A DNA stretch of 64,000 nucleotides, taken from Desulfarculus baarsii DSM 2075. GTDB taxonomy: Bacteria > Desulfobacterota > Desulfarculia > Desulfarculales > Desulfarculaceae. The stretch lies in assembly GCF_000143965.1 (NCBI RefSeq), contig NC_014365.1, positions 2,011,501-2,075,500 of the forward strand, read 5' to 3'. Positions 1 to 7,865 of the stretch are shown here, piece by piece (within the stretch, counting starts at the first letter, position 1; each line of letters starts with the position of its first letter). The position numbers were made by a program, and so were the translations under genes. The notes below the pieces were generated by a model. The model searched no databases, was not told the origin of the DNA, and saw nothing but the letters and a program-made list of their open reading frames with translations.

Positions 1-391
1 AGAGTCGGTCGCCCCAGACGCCTTCGTTCACGGCTTCGATCCGCAGGGCGTCGGCGGGCGTCGCCTCCCGGTTCTGCAGGACGACGGACGCCTTGAGCGC
101 CGTCAGCGTGTCCCGGTCGGTGGGGTCGGTGAGATGGGCGATGCGGGTGACGTAGAGGACCGAGCCGCCGTTATCGAAAAACGCCCGGGCGGCGTAGGCC
201 AGATAGCTCTCATTGATGTAAGAGCCGAAACGGTTGATGAACTGCTCCCAGCTCGTTACCAGCACGGGCTTGTTGATCGGGCCTTTCTCGGCCACCCCGA
301 CCATGGCGGCCGACGAGGTCGAGATCTGCTTCACATAGAAACTGAAGTCCGTTTCCCGGGTGTAAATCCCGGGCGATAGATAGGTCGGCAT
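1..391 (-). CDS. Phage tail sheath protein, partial (N-terminus)
   Basis: The first 130 codons of a protein beginning MPTYLSPGIYTRE, which runs off the left edge of the window. The opening (YLSPGIYTRE, followed by a segment rich in small and hydrophobic residues and GPINKPVLVTSWEQF) is typical of contractile-tail sheath proteins of the gpFI / Mu gpL type. The ATG at 391 has GGAGG 8 nt upstream and follows the 85-aa gene with only 2 nt between. As the last visible gene of the structural operon, it identifies the prophage as a contractile-tailed (myovirus-like) phage. The C-terminal sheath domain and the tube gene would lie to the left of the window. Confidence 0.85.
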   Translation of the reverse strand, partial: MPTYLSPGIYTRETDFSFYVKQISTSSAAMVGVAEKGPINKPVLVTSWEQFINRFGSYINESYLAYAARAFFDNGGSVLYVTRIAHLTDPTDRDTLTALKASVVLQNREATPADALRIEAVNEGVWGDRL

Positions 392-393
392 GA

Positions 394-651
394 TTATTTC
401 CTCCGCTTGCTGGTGGTCTTGGCCTCATCGGTTCCGGCGTCCTCGGTCGCCGTGGGCTTTCCCGGCTCCGGTTCCGCGCCGCCGGTCAGGTCCGTGATGC
501 GCACCAGGCCGCGTTTTCCGGCGGTCTTGATCTCGGCGGAGAGTTCCTTGCGGGCGATGCTCTTGCGTTCTCGCGGCCCGAGGTGGAGGGTTCCCTGGCC
601 GGAGAGGTTGAACGTCAGGGGTTGGAACTGCAGGTTTCTGATCTCGATCAC
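394..651 (-). CDS. Small phage tail-region protein of unknown function
   Basis: An 85-aa protein with a GTG start at 651 (AAAGGAG upstream) and a TAA stop 2 nt before the sheath start codon. The N-terminal half (MIEIRNLQFQPLTFNLSGQG) looks like a small beta structure. The C-terminal third is low-complexity and charged (Glu/Pro/Thr/Lys) and ends in basic residues. Its place between a tail-terminator-like gene and the sheath is typical of small accessory tail proteins. I do not recognise a family. Its tight spacing with both neighbours indicates co-translation in the tail operon driven from the element at 1237-1267. Confidence 0.6.
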   Translation of the reverse strand: MIEIRNLQFQPLTFNLSGQGTLHLGPRERKSIARKELSAEIKTAGKRGLVRITDLTGGAEPEPGKPTATEDAGTDEAKTTSKRRK

Positions 652-663
652 GGTTGTTCTCCT

Positions 664-1212
664 TTACGGTTGAATGGTTCGTTGCTCTGTCACGTCGCCG
701 TGAAACTGGAAGGTCCGGTCCCGGATCAGCCGACCGTCGCGCAGGTCGCCGTCGTACACCGGGCAGGATTCGATGCGGATGCGTCCGGAGCTCTGCCGGA
801 GGTTGGAGAGGTTCACCCGGGCCAGACCGCCCAGAGGAACCAGCTCGGTGAGGTTCAGGCTGCCCTGGTCGGTGATGGCGATCTCCGGGTGAAGCTGAAG
901 GAACCGTGATACCGACTCGTGAAAACCGAGCAGTTCGGCCTCCCGATCCACGGTTACCACCAGGTCGAAATCGAGGTGATAGAGCCGGGGAAACCGGCAC
1001 TCCTCGAAACTCAGCTCCGCGACATTCTTCTCGAACAGGCGGCTCTGGCTGCGGCGGAAACGGTCTTCTGTCAGCTTCGGCCCCTGGAGGATGACGCTGG
1101 GGGTGCGCTGGACCTCGAACAGGTCATCCGGGAACACCAGCACGGTGTCCGGGTGGATGGCCTGCTTGGCCAGGCGGATCAGGGTTTCTGTGACGGTCTG
1201 TATCGTGCTCAA
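664..1212 (-). CDS. Tail terminator / neck-type protein (first gene of tail operon)
   Basis: 182 aa, starting with TTG at 1212 and GGAGG 6 nt upstream (1219-1223). It begins STIQTVTETLIRLAKQAIHP and has an alpha/beta make-up of the kind seen in phage tail-completion proteins. The assignment rests mainly on position: after the gp10-like tail-completion gene (7516-7031) and before the sheath gene. In the uninterrupted phage it would directly follow the 7031-7516 gene; the efflux cargo now separates them. A copy of the conserved phage promoter-like element ends 25 nt upstream of the start, so the predicted leader is very short. The exact function is inferred. Confidence 0.55.
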   Translation of the reverse strand: MSTIQTVTETLIRLAKQAIHPDTVLVFPDDLFEVQRTPSVILQGPKLTEDRFRRSQSRLFEKNVAELSFEECRFPRLYHLDFDLVVTVDREAELLGFHESVSRFLQLHPEIAITDQGSLNLTELVPLGGLARVNLSNLRQSSGRIRIESCPVYDGDLRDGRLIRDRTFQFHGDVTEQRTIQP

Positions 1213-1236
1213 GGGACGCCTCCGTTTTCTGCCTGG

Positions 1237-1267
1237 TTACTTACCGGAAGCGCTGGCGATGTGTCGG
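1237..1267 (-). promoter_or_regulatory. P1: phage sigma-type promoter element, tail operon
   Basis: On the minus strand it reads CCGA-N16-CCGGTAAGTAA, one of seven intact copies with exactly the same spacing. The -10-like GGTAAGTAA ends 25 nt before the TTG start of the tail gene, with a GGAGG Shine-Dalgarno sequence in between, as expected for a promoter. It overlaps the left copy of the 39-bp repeat that flanks the efflux cargo. The tail operon therefore kept a working copy after the insertion. Confidence 0.7.
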
Positions 1268-1279
1268 AGGCTCAAAGCG
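1241..1279. repeat. Left 39-bp direct repeat flanking the efflux cargo
   Basis: Matches 7000-7038 in direct orientation at 38 of 39 positions (T to C at one place). The repeat contains most of the phage promoter element and the sequence that encodes the last residues and stop codon of the 7031-7516 gene. It marks the left junction of the AT-richer insert. Confidence 0.9.
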
Positions 1280-1335
1280 GAGGGTACTGCAGAGGGGCTC
1301 TTTCTTCAGCATCAACAGTTTTTCAAAAAAACTGG

Positions 1336-1378
1336 TTGACAAATCCCGTACAAGGAATAAAGATAGTAATCAATTACT
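1336..1378 (+). promoter_or_regulatory. Promoter and TetR-type operator of the efflux operon
   Basis: TTGACA at 1336-1341 is followed 17 nt later by a weak -10 (AAAGAT, 1359-1364). Immediately downstream lies a palindrome, AGTAAT-CA-ATTACT (1365-1378), just before the TetR-family gene. The arrangement suggests autorepression of the whole cargo operon. The -35 and the palindrome are visible; the regulator assignment is inferred from adjacency. Confidence 0.6.
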
Positions 1379-1397
1379 CACTTTCATGGAGGCTTAT

Positions 1398-2006
1398 ATG
1401 AACTCATCAAACAAACATCTTCCGGCTGAGGAACGACGGGCAGTGACGGTAGAGGCGGTGGTCGAGTTGGCTGGTGAACAGAACCCGAGCGAGATTACCA
1501 CGGCTGCCATAGCCAAACGCATGGGACTGACCCAGGGTGCACTTTTTCGTCATTTCCCAAACAAGGATGCCATCTTACAAGCTGTTATGGAATGGGTGGC
1601 CGAACGATTAATGTCCCGCATTGAAAAAGCAGTTCATGCAGAGCCCTCTCCTCTTGCCGCACTCGAAAGCATGTTTATGGCGCATGTGGACTTTATAACA
1701 GAGCACCCTGGTATTCCCCGTATGTTGTTTGGTGAATTGCAACGATCTGAAGAAACCGCGCCCAAGCGGATGGCGCAAACGCTCATCCGCCGTTATGGGG
1801 AGCGCCTCAATCGTTTGTTTGAACAAGGAAAGACCTGCGGTGAGCTTGATGGAAAGCTTGATAACGAGGCTGCGGCCACTCTCTTCATCGGGACTATTCA
1901 AGGATTGGTCATGCAATCGTTGATAGCTGGAGATGTTAGCCATATGCGTCGCAATGCACCGAAAGTTTTTGCCATCTATCAACGGGGCATCAGGAGTGCA
2001 TCATGA
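1398..2006 (+). CDS. TetR/AcrR-family transcriptional regulator
   Basis: 202 aa from the ATG at 1398 (GGAGG at 1388-1392; an in-frame ATG at 1386 overlaps that ribosome site). The N-terminal helix-turn-helix domain (about residues 15-60) has the family signature: the ITTAAIAKRMGLTQGALFRHF run matches the TetR recognition helix pattern. The C-terminal ligand-binding domain is all-helical. It is the first gene of a six-gene + strand operon and overlaps the HlyD gene by 4 nt (ATGA). It is the likely local repressor acting at the palindrome 1365-1378. Its ligand is unknown. The base composition is more AT-rich than in the surrounding phage genes. Confidence 0.9.
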   Translation: MNSSNKHLPAEERRAVTVEAVVELAGEQNPSEITTAAIAKRMGLTQGALFRHFPNKDAILQAVMEWVAERLMSRIEKAVHAEPSPLAALESMFMAHVDFITEHPGIPRMLFGELQRSEETAPKRMAQTLIRRYGERLNRLFEQGKTCGELDGKLDNEAAATLFIGTIQGLVMQSLIAGDVSHMRRNAPKVFAIYQRGIRSAS

Positions 2007-3154
2007 AAAAATTGCCCTTCCAAAAACGTACTTTGGCGCTGATAGCTGTACTTTTTCCTCTGCTTGCGCTTTTTGTCTATGTGGCCTTGCGTTCGGGGCC
2101 GCTTGCACCGGTATCAGTTGTATTAGCCACCGTCGAGAACAAGAGCATCTCACCGAAACTATTCGGCATCGGAACCATTGAGGCTCGTTACACCTACAAA
2201 ATTGGCCCAACGTTTGCGGGGCGAGTCAAACGTTTGGACGTACACGTAGGTGAGCGTGTCAAGGCTGGGCAAGTGCTTGGCGAAATGGACCCGGTCGATC
2301 TTGATGAACGTATCAGGGCTCAAGATGCCACGCTGAAACGTGCAAACGCTCAGTTAAACGAAGCGCAGGCGCGTAAGGATTATGCGCAGACACAGGCTTT
2401 ACGTTACGAGCAGTTACTTAAAGCGCGGTCCACCAGTGAGGAAGTGGTAGCCACTAAACAACAAGACCTCTTGGTTGCGAAAGCAGGGCTGACTGCGGCG
2501 CGAGAGGAACTATCTCGTGTACGTGCAGAACGAGAGGCATTAGAGGCGCAGCGCAGCAATTTGTCTCTGGTTGCGCCAGTTGACGGCTTGGTCGTTTCGC
2601 GTGATGCCGACCCGGGAACCACCGTGGTCGCAGGTCAGGCTGTCGTAGAGCTGATCGACCCGAGCACACTGTGGGTCAATGTCCGCTTCGATCAAATTCG
2701 TGCGCGAGGTCTCGCCGCAGGCTTATCAGCCCAGATCACATTACGTTCTCAGGCAGGTGAGCTGCAGGCTGGACGTGTACTGAGAGTCGAACCCCTGGCA
2801 GACGCAGTAACGGAAGAAACACTGGCCAAGGTTGTCTTCGATCAAATTCCTGATCCGCTGCCACCTATCGGCGAACTGGCCGAAATCACGATTACCTTAC
2901 CGACGCTTGCGGCAACACCGGTTGTCCCAAATGCCGCTATCCATCATAAGGACAGCAGACTGGGCGTGTGGCAGGTCACTAATGGCGATCTTCGCTTTAC
3001 AGCAGTTTCACTGGGGATTGCCGATTTGGAGGGTCGTGTTCAAATACGAGAAGGGCTCAAGGTTGGTGACCAAGTAGTGGCTTACAGCGAAAACGCCCTG
3101 AATGAGCGTAGCCGGATTCACGTCGTTGACCATATTCCGGGGGTGACGCAATGA
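2003..3154 (+). CDS. HlyD/RND-type periplasmic adaptor (membrane fusion protein)
   Basis: 383 aa. An N-terminal signal anchor (about residues 10-30, FALIAVLFPLLALFVYVAL-like) is followed by a biotinyl-lipoyl-like half-motif with GRVKRLDVHVGERVKAGQ (about 70-90), a long coiled-coil hairpin (about 100-195), the second half-motif VAPVDGLVVSRDADPGTTV, and beta-barrel and membrane-proximal domains. This is the usual adaptor architecture and length. It overlaps the upstream TetR gene and the downstream permease gene by ATGA. It should bridge the inner-membrane ABC transporter to the outer-membrane factor encoded at 5544-7061. Confidence 0.92.
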   Translation: MKKLPFQKRTLALIAVLFPLLALFVYVALRSGPLAPVSVVLATVENKSISPKLFGIGTIEARYTYKIGPTFAGRVKRLDVHVGERVKAGQVLGEMDPVDLDERIRAQDATLKRANAQLNEAQARKDYAQTQALRYEQLLKARSTSEEVVATKQQDLLVAKAGLTAAREELSRVRAEREALEAQRSNLSLVAPVDGLVVSRDADPGTTVVAGQAVVELIDPSTLWVNVRFDQIRARGLAAGLSAQITLRSQAGELQAGRVLRVEPLADAVTEETLAKVVFDQIPDPLPPIGELAEITITLPTLAATPVVPNAAIHHKDSRLGVWQVTNGDLRFTAVSLGIADLEGRVQIREGLKVGDQVVAYSENALNERSRIHVVDHIPGVTQ

Positions 3155-4356
3155 TCAGCTTGGCAGGACGCGACATCATGCACTCCTGGGGTAAGTTCGT
3201 CTTCACCGGTATGGGTCTTGGGCTACTCATCGGCATCACACTGTCTATGGCAGGGATTTATCGTGGCATGGTGGATGATGCCAAAGTGTTGCTCGACAAT
3301 AGCGGTGCTGATCTCTGGGTGGTACAGAAGGACACTCTTGGTCCCTACGCTGAGTCATCAAGTCTCTACGATGATATCTGGCGCGGGATTCGAGGCATGC
3401 CGGGGGTGGAGCGGGCGGCAAACATCACTTATCTCACCATGCAGGTGGGAAAACAAGATGGTGACGTACGTGCCATGGTTACTGGCGTCACTCCTGGAGA
3501 ACCTGGGACACCCGGGTGGCCGCCATATCTAGTCGCGGGTCGCCAGATTACTCGGAGCCATTACGAGGCCGTCGCCGACATCGCTTCCGGATTTAAACTT
3601 GGCGACCGTATCCAGATCCGCCGCAATCACTACACCATAGTCGGCCTGACCAGAAGGATGGTCTCTTCCAATGGCGACCCAATGGTGTTCATTCCTCTTA
3701 AAGACGCCCAGGAAGCACAGTTTCTCAAGGATAATGACGCCATCCGAGAGCAGCGTCGACGCACGGCCGAGAACCCTGCTTTCAACCGGCCCGGAGTGCC
3801 AGGCCTGCTCGATGCGGTTATTGCCTCTCAAAGCACCAACCCCTACGTCAATGCGGTTTTGGTGCGGGTTGAACCGGGCCATGCCCCGGAAGAAGTCGCT
3901 GAGTCGATCCGCCGCTGGAAGCGCTTAACCGTCTATACCCGCAGCCAGATGGAGGAGATTTTGGTTGGTAAGCTGATCGCTACCTCCGCCAGACAGATCT
4001 TCATGTTTCTGGTGATCCTTTCGATTGTCAGCTCCGCCATTGTGGCCTTCATCATCTACACCCTGACACTCGGGAAAATTCGTGAAATTGCTGTCTTGAA
4101 ACTGATCGGCACTAAAAATCGCACCATTGTCGGTTTGATCATGCAACAGTCCATCGCTTTAGGTTTGATCGGCTTTGTGGTGGGTAAGATTTCGGCAACG
4201 TTATTGATGGCGCCAATCTTTCCCAAATATGTGCTGCTGCAACCACTCGACTCCGTTATGGGTTTTATCGCCGTGGTTATGATCTGCGTACTGTCGAGCA
4301 TTATCGCTATTCGTGCCGCGCTCAGAGTCGATCCGGCCGAAGCCATAGGGGGCTGA
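3151..4356 (+). CDS. ABC transporter permease, MacB/DevC (FtsX) type
   Basis: 401 aa. One N-terminal transmembrane segment (GKFVFTGMGLGLLIGITLSM) is followed by a large periplasmic domain (about residues 45-265) and a C-terminal set of three membrane segments (about 280-395). This is the FtsX/MacB topology. The sequence resembles DevC-like permeases (LAGRDIMHSWGKF start, GADLWVVQ in the extracytoplasmic domain). It is encoded between the adaptor (ATGA overlap) and the ATPase (2-nt gap). Type VII ABC exporters of this kind use mechanotransmission to move substrates from periplasm to outside. The substrate is unknown. Confidence 0.9.
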   Translation: MISLAGRDIMHSWGKFVFTGMGLGLLIGITLSMAGIYRGMVDDAKVLLDNSGADLWVVQKDTLGPYAESSSLYDDIWRGIRGMPGVERAANITYLTMQVGKQDGDVRAMVTGVTPGEPGTPGWPPYLVAGRQITRSHYEAVADIASGFKLGDRIQIRRNHYTIVGLTRRMVSSNGDPMVFIPLKDAQEAQFLKDNDAIREQRRRTAENPAFNRPGVPGLLDAVIASQSTNPYVNAVLVRVEPGHAPEEVAESIRRWKRLTVYTRSQMEEILVGKLIATSARQIFMFLVILSIVSSAIVAFIIYTLTLGKIREIAVLKLIGTKNRTIVGLIMQQSIALGLIGFVVGKISATLLMAPIFPKYVLLQPLDSVMGFIAVVMICVLSSIIAIRAALRVDPAEAIGG

Positions 4357-4357
4357 C

Positions 4358-5068
4358 ATGACTGCTAAAGGTATTCGTATCCAGGGGTTAAAAAAACGTT
4401 ATGGAAGTGGCGATACCGCCGTTGATGCCCTAAAGACCGTCGACATGCACGTTGCGCCGGGCGAGGTCGTTGGACTGATAGGTCCTTCTGGATCTGGCAA
4501 AACCACGCTCCTTAAATGTTTGGGAGCGGTGATCGAGCCGACCGCCGGAAAAATGATACTCGGAGATGACGTCATTTATGATGACGGCTGGAAGGTCAAA
4601 GATCTTCGTGCCTTGCGGCGGGACCGGATAGGCTTTGTATTCCAAGCACCTTATCTGATTCCTTTCCTCGATGTCACCGACAACGTAGCCCTTCTGCCCA
4701 TGCTGGCGGGAATGCCAAATGCCGAGGCGCGTAAACGGGCAATAGGATTGTTTAAAGCGCTTGATGTGGAGCATCGCGCCAAGGCCATGCCATCTCAACT
4801 CTCTGGTGGAGAACAGCAACGAGTGGCTATTGCACGTGGCTTGGTGAATCGTCCCCCGGTAATACTGGCCGATGAACCGACCGCTCCGCTTGATAGTGAG
4901 CGCGCCCTGGCCGTAATCCGGATCTTGAACGATATGGCCAAAAAATTCGAGACCGCCATTATTGTCGTCACCCACGATGAAAAAATCATTCCCACCTTCA
5001 AACGCATATATCACATCCGTGACGGGGTAACCTATGAAGAAGAAGGCGAAGGACGTGGTTTCGAATGA
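4358..5068 (+). CDS. ABC transporter ATP-binding protein, MacB/LolD type
   Basis: 236 aa nucleotide-binding domain. Walker A is GPSGSGKTTL (about residue 42), a Q-loop lies at VFQAPYL, the signature is LSGGEQQRVAIARGL (about 147), Walker B is VILADEPTAPLD, and the H-loop is VVTHD. The length is normal for a LolD/MacB-type stand-alone ATPase. It energises the permease encoded just upstream. Confidence 0.95.
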   Translation: MTAKGIRIQGLKKRYGSGDTAVDALKTVDMHVAPGEVVGLIGPSGSGKTTLLKCLGAVIEPTAGKMILGDDVIYDDGWKVKDLRALRRDRIGFVFQAPYLIPFLDVTDNVALLPMLAGMPNAEARKRAIGLFKALDVEHRAKAMPSQLSGGEQQRVAIARGLVNRPPVILADEPTAPLDSERALAVIRILNDMAKKFETAIIVVTHDEKIIPTFKRIYHIRDGVTYEEEGEGRGFE

Positions 5069-5092
5069 GATCAATACAGAAAGGTATTCAAA

Positions 5093-5554
5093 ATGACAAA
5101 AGACGTCTGGCTTAAACGAGTCGCATTGGTTGTGCTCATGACTATTTTAACCGCAATCAGTTCTGCAACGTGGGCCGAAGAGAACGATAGTGCAGTCAAA
5201 GCGCTCTCGCTGAGAATTATCATGCAGGAATTGAGCAATAACATGCAGATAGTGACTGATGCCATTTCCAGAGAGGACTGGGAACAGGTGGCGGGAACTG
5301 CGCCGCAGATTGCCAATCATCCACAGCCGCCGATAGCAGAGAAGATGCGCATTTTAGGTTTTGCAGGTTCCAATGTGAGCAACTTCAAAAGTTTTGACAA
5401 GCAGACACATCAAGCCGCAAAGGAATTAGAAAAAATCGCCATGAGAAAAGACGGTAAAGGGGTGATAGCACAGTTCGCAACACTCCAAAAAAGTTGTCTC
5501 GCTTGTCACCAGAGTTTTAGAAAAACCTTCAAGGAGCATTTTTATGGGAAATAA
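5093..5554 (+). CDS. Cytochrome c'-like periplasmic haem protein
   Basis: 153 aa. A cleavable signal peptide (hydrophobic core VALVVLMTILTAISSATWA, cleavage about residue 30) precedes a mostly helical body, and a single haem-binding motif, CLACH, lies close to the C-terminus. This is the layout of the cytochrome c' / b562-like family. The start has an AAAGG-type site upstream, and the 3' end overlaps the outer-membrane factor gene by 11 nt, so it belongs to the operon. A haem protein inside an efflux operon is unusual. A redox or NO/metal-sensing role, or protection coupled to export, is possible but is inference. Confidence 0.85.
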   Translation: MTKDVWLKRVALVVLMTILTAISSATWAEENDSAVKALSLRIIMQELSNNMQIVTDAISREDWEQVAGTAPQIANHPQPPIAEKMRILGFAGSNVSNFKSFDKQTHQAAKELEKIAMRKDGKGVIAQFATLQKSCLACHQSFRKTFKEHFYGK

Positions 5555-7061
5555 TAATATGGTTGTTCATTATGCTCTGATAGGAATGTGTCTTCTGACG
5601 TTGACAGGATGTGCTGTTGGGCCTGACTTCCAGCGCCCGGCACCCCCTGATGTGATTGGTTATACTCCCACCCCGCTGGCTACAAGTTTGAATTCCTCCC
5701 CCACCACGCTGGGTGATCCACAAAACATTATTAAGGCAGAACGACTAACAAAACATTGGTGGCGAGCGATGGGTGCCGACAAACTAGACATGCTCATCAG
5801 CGAGGCCCTGGAACGTAATCCAACCCTGATGGCGGCAGAGGCTACTTTGCGTCAGGCTCAGGAACTTTACGCGGCGAGGGCTGGTTCGACGCTTTATCCA
5901 CAATTAGAGGGCAACTTGGGTGGCCAGCGCCAACGCTTCAATCCTGGAACATTAGGACAAACCGGAGAAGCACGGGAATTCAGTCTCTACAACGCTGGCG
6001 TGGGTGTTCGCTATACATTTGATCTGGCCGGGGGCAATCGTAGGGCGTTGGAAGCTCTGGCTGCCCGGAGCGATTATCAGCAGTTTCAATTGGAAGGTGC
6101 TCGTTTGACATTGGTGGCAAATATCGTCACAACGGCCATCACTCAGGCAAGCCTGAAAAGGCAGACTGAAATTATCGAAAACATCTTGAAGTCGCAGGAA
6201 AACCAACTCGAACTAACCCGGGAACGCATTCGTCTTGGTCATGGAGAACCGGACGATGCGTTAGCCCTGCAGACACAGTTGGAGCAAACGCGCGCCAAAC
6301 TGCCGCCGTTACGTTATCAACTTCAACAAAACGAACATTTTTTGGCCGTTCTTGTGGGTAAAGCTCCAGGAGAGAGTTTGTTGCCGTCGTTTACCTTGGA
6401 GGATTTCACCTTGCCGCCGGAGTTGCCATTGTTAATCCCCTCTGAACTGGTGCGTGCAAGGCCGGATATTCTCGGTGCTGAAGCGTTGCTGCATGCCTCT
6501 AATGCAGAATACGGGGTCGCAATATCGAAACTATATCCCCAACTCAACCTTAGTGCCGATCTTGGATCGCAGGCACTGACGACCGGTGCGTTGTTCGGCG
6601 GTGGTTCTGCTGTTTGGAGTCTGGTGGGGCAACTGACACAACCCCTGTTCAATCCAGGCTTGCCCGCTGAAAAGAGAGCAGCTCTCGCCGCTTTCGATGC
6701 GGCTGCGGCAAACTACCAGTCCGTTGTTCTGGAAGCTCTTCGCAACGTAGCTGATGTACTGAGGGCATTGGAGAATGATTCAAAAAGGCTGGAGGCTCTT
6801 TCTGCCGCTGATTCCGCTTCAGGGAAGTCCCTAGAGTCGACACAGCGCCGGTATAAGCTTGGAACTGTAAGCTATTACGATCTGCTTATCGCACAGCAGC
6901 AACGGCTTCAAACCGAACTCGATCTGACAGAAGGCCAGGCAAAACGCCTGGTCAACACTGCCGCGTTTTACCAGGCGATGGGCGGCGGATTAAATGGCAT
7001 TACCGGAAGCGCTGGCGATGTGCCGGAGGCTCAAAGCGCGGAGCGGATCGCCTCGCGATAG
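5544..7061 (+). CDS. NodT/TolC-family outer-membrane efflux lipoprotein
   Basis: 505 aa. It has a lipoprotein signal with lipobox LTGCA (Cys about residue 23), then VGPDFQRPAPP, the standard opening of RND-type outer-membrane factors. Two OEP repeats with long helices follow (about 70-280 and 290-490). The family normally ends near AFYQAMGGGL. Here about 22 extra residues (GITGSAGDVPEAQSAERIASR) are encoded by the phage-derived 39-bp repeat and phage sequence beyond it, because the native stop was lost at the junction. The gene runs 31 nt into the oppositely oriented phage gene. It completes a tripartite exporter with the adaptor, permease and ATPase. Confidence 0.92.
   Translation: MGNNNMVVHYALIGMCLLTLTGCAVGPDFQRPAPPDVIGYTPTPLATSLNSSPTTLGDPQNIIKAERLTKHWWRAMGADKLDMLISEALERNPTLMAAEATLRQAQELYAARAGSTLYPQLEGNLGGQRQRFNPGTLGQTGEAREFSLYNAGVGVRYTFDLAGGNRRALEALAARSDYQQFQLEGARLTLVANIVTTAITQASLKRQTEIIENILKSQENQLELTRERIRLGHGEPDDALALQTQLEQTRAKLPPLRYQLQQNEHFLAVLVGKAPGESLLPSFTLEDFTLPPELPLLIPSELVRARPDILGAEALLHASNAEYGVAISKLYPQLNLSADLGSQALTTGALFGGGSAVWSLVGQLTQPLFNPGLPAEKRAALAAFDAAAANYQSVVLEALRNVADVLRALENDSKRLEALSAADSASGKSLESTQRRYKLGTVSYYDLLIAQQQRLQTELDLTEGQAKRLVNTAAFYQAMGGGLNGITGSAGDVPEAQSAERIASR
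7000..7038. repeat. Right 39-bp direct repeat, with decayed promoter copy (P2)
   Basis: The direct copy of 1241-1279. Read on the minus strand the promoter core is degraded: CCGG replaces CCGA, and the -10 side reads CCGGTAATGCC instead of CCGGTAAGTAA. The repeat includes the stop codon and final residues of the minus-strand gene 7516-7031, so this side is the original location and the left copy is the duplicate. Confidence 0.88.
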
Positions 7062-7516
7062 TTCTGGAGGATTTGCTCGCGGTACTTCTCCATCACCGGA
7101 TGCAGAAATGGTCTGGCGGGGATGACGATGGTCGCGCCATTCGGATGTTTGATGGTGGCTCCGTACTCCATGACGGCACCGATGTTCACCATGTCTTCCC
7201 CGTCCTTGTTGACGGTGCCACGCAGCAGGCCGACGAACGCCTTGTCGGCCATGATCTTCTGGGTGATGGCGTTGACGAGAAAGCCGGTGTCGATGAGCGC
7301 CTTGCTGGAACCTTTGCGCTCGATGGTGCTCTCGGCGAGCTTCACGAAGGCCTGTCCGCCCGGGGCCTGGGAGCGAATCCCCCGCTGGATCTCGCGCACC
7401 AGAAAAAGGGCGTTGCGGATCGTGGCCTGACGCAGGGCCGTGGCCAGGCGCGGCCCCATGCCGGTGGTCAGCTTGGCGCGGGCCTTGTCCCAGTCACCGG
7501 TCCGCCTAACGCCCAT
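7031..7516 (-). CDS. HK97 gp10-like tail-completion / head-tail joining protein
   Basis: 161 aa from an ATG at 7516, overlapping the preceding gene. Basic N-terminus, then MRNALFLVREI-type helix and a GSSKALIDTGFLVNAITQKI segment. The pattern 'S-alpha-LIDTGxLxxAI' and the late AVMEYGATIKHP / IPARPFL motif are characteristic of the HK97 gp10 / Mu gpG-like tail-completion family. It is the last gene upstream of the cargo insertion. In the intact phage it would be followed by promoter P1 and the tail operon. Confidence 0.75.
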   Translation of the reverse strand: MGVRRTGDWDKARAKLTTGMGPRLATALRQATIRNALFLVREIQRGIRSQAPGGQAFVKLAESTIERKGSSKALIDTGFLVNAITQKIMADKAFVGLLRGTVNKDGEDMVNIGAVMEYGATIKHPNGATIVIPARPFLHPVMEKYREQILQNYREAIRSAL

Positions 7517-7865
7517 TGAGCTTCACCAGTTGCAGGTTCTTGTGAGTGACGGTGCCGAAGAAGTGTTCTTCTTCCACACTCTGTATGCGATAGGTTTCCC
7601 TGTCTGCGGCCAGGCGGTCTTCACCCTTGACATCAGCATTCGGAAGGACACAGGCGAGCGCGTCGATCTTGCCGCTCAGCTCCTCCGGCGGGGTTTCGTT
7701 CAGTTCGAGGGGGATGACAGCGACTTCCACGTATTCGGCATCGTCGGTGCCGTAGAGCCGCTCGCCGGGAACCACGCGCAGGATGCGTGCTGTCTGGCCG
7801 GAGGAGAGGATCAGCCGGGCGACGTCGGCCACGGCTTCGGCGCGTTCCCGGTCATTCAACAACAT
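7506..7865 (-). CDS. Head closure / head-tail connector protein
   Basis: 119 aa, ATG at 7865, overlapping both neighbours (14 nt upstream, 11 nt downstream). The beta-rich sequence includes ILRVVPGERLYGTDDAEYVEV and a C-terminal ETYRIQSVEEEHFFGTVTHKNLQLVKL. The latter 'Y.I.sv.ee..fg...h..l.l.kl' pattern is common in phage head-closure proteins. Function is inferred from order: adaptor, closure, tail completion. Confidence 0.6.
   Translation of the reverse strand: MLLNDRERAEAVADVARLILSSGQTARILRVVPGERLYGTDDAEYVEVAVIPLELNETPPEELSGKIDALACVLPNADVKGEDRLAADRETYRIQSVEEEHFFGTVTHKNLQLVKLNGR

Noticed and set aside
1241-7038. Insertion sequence or transposon carrying the efflux genes
   Set aside because: No transposase, no terminal inverted repeats; only a 39-bp direct repeat consisting of phage sequence.
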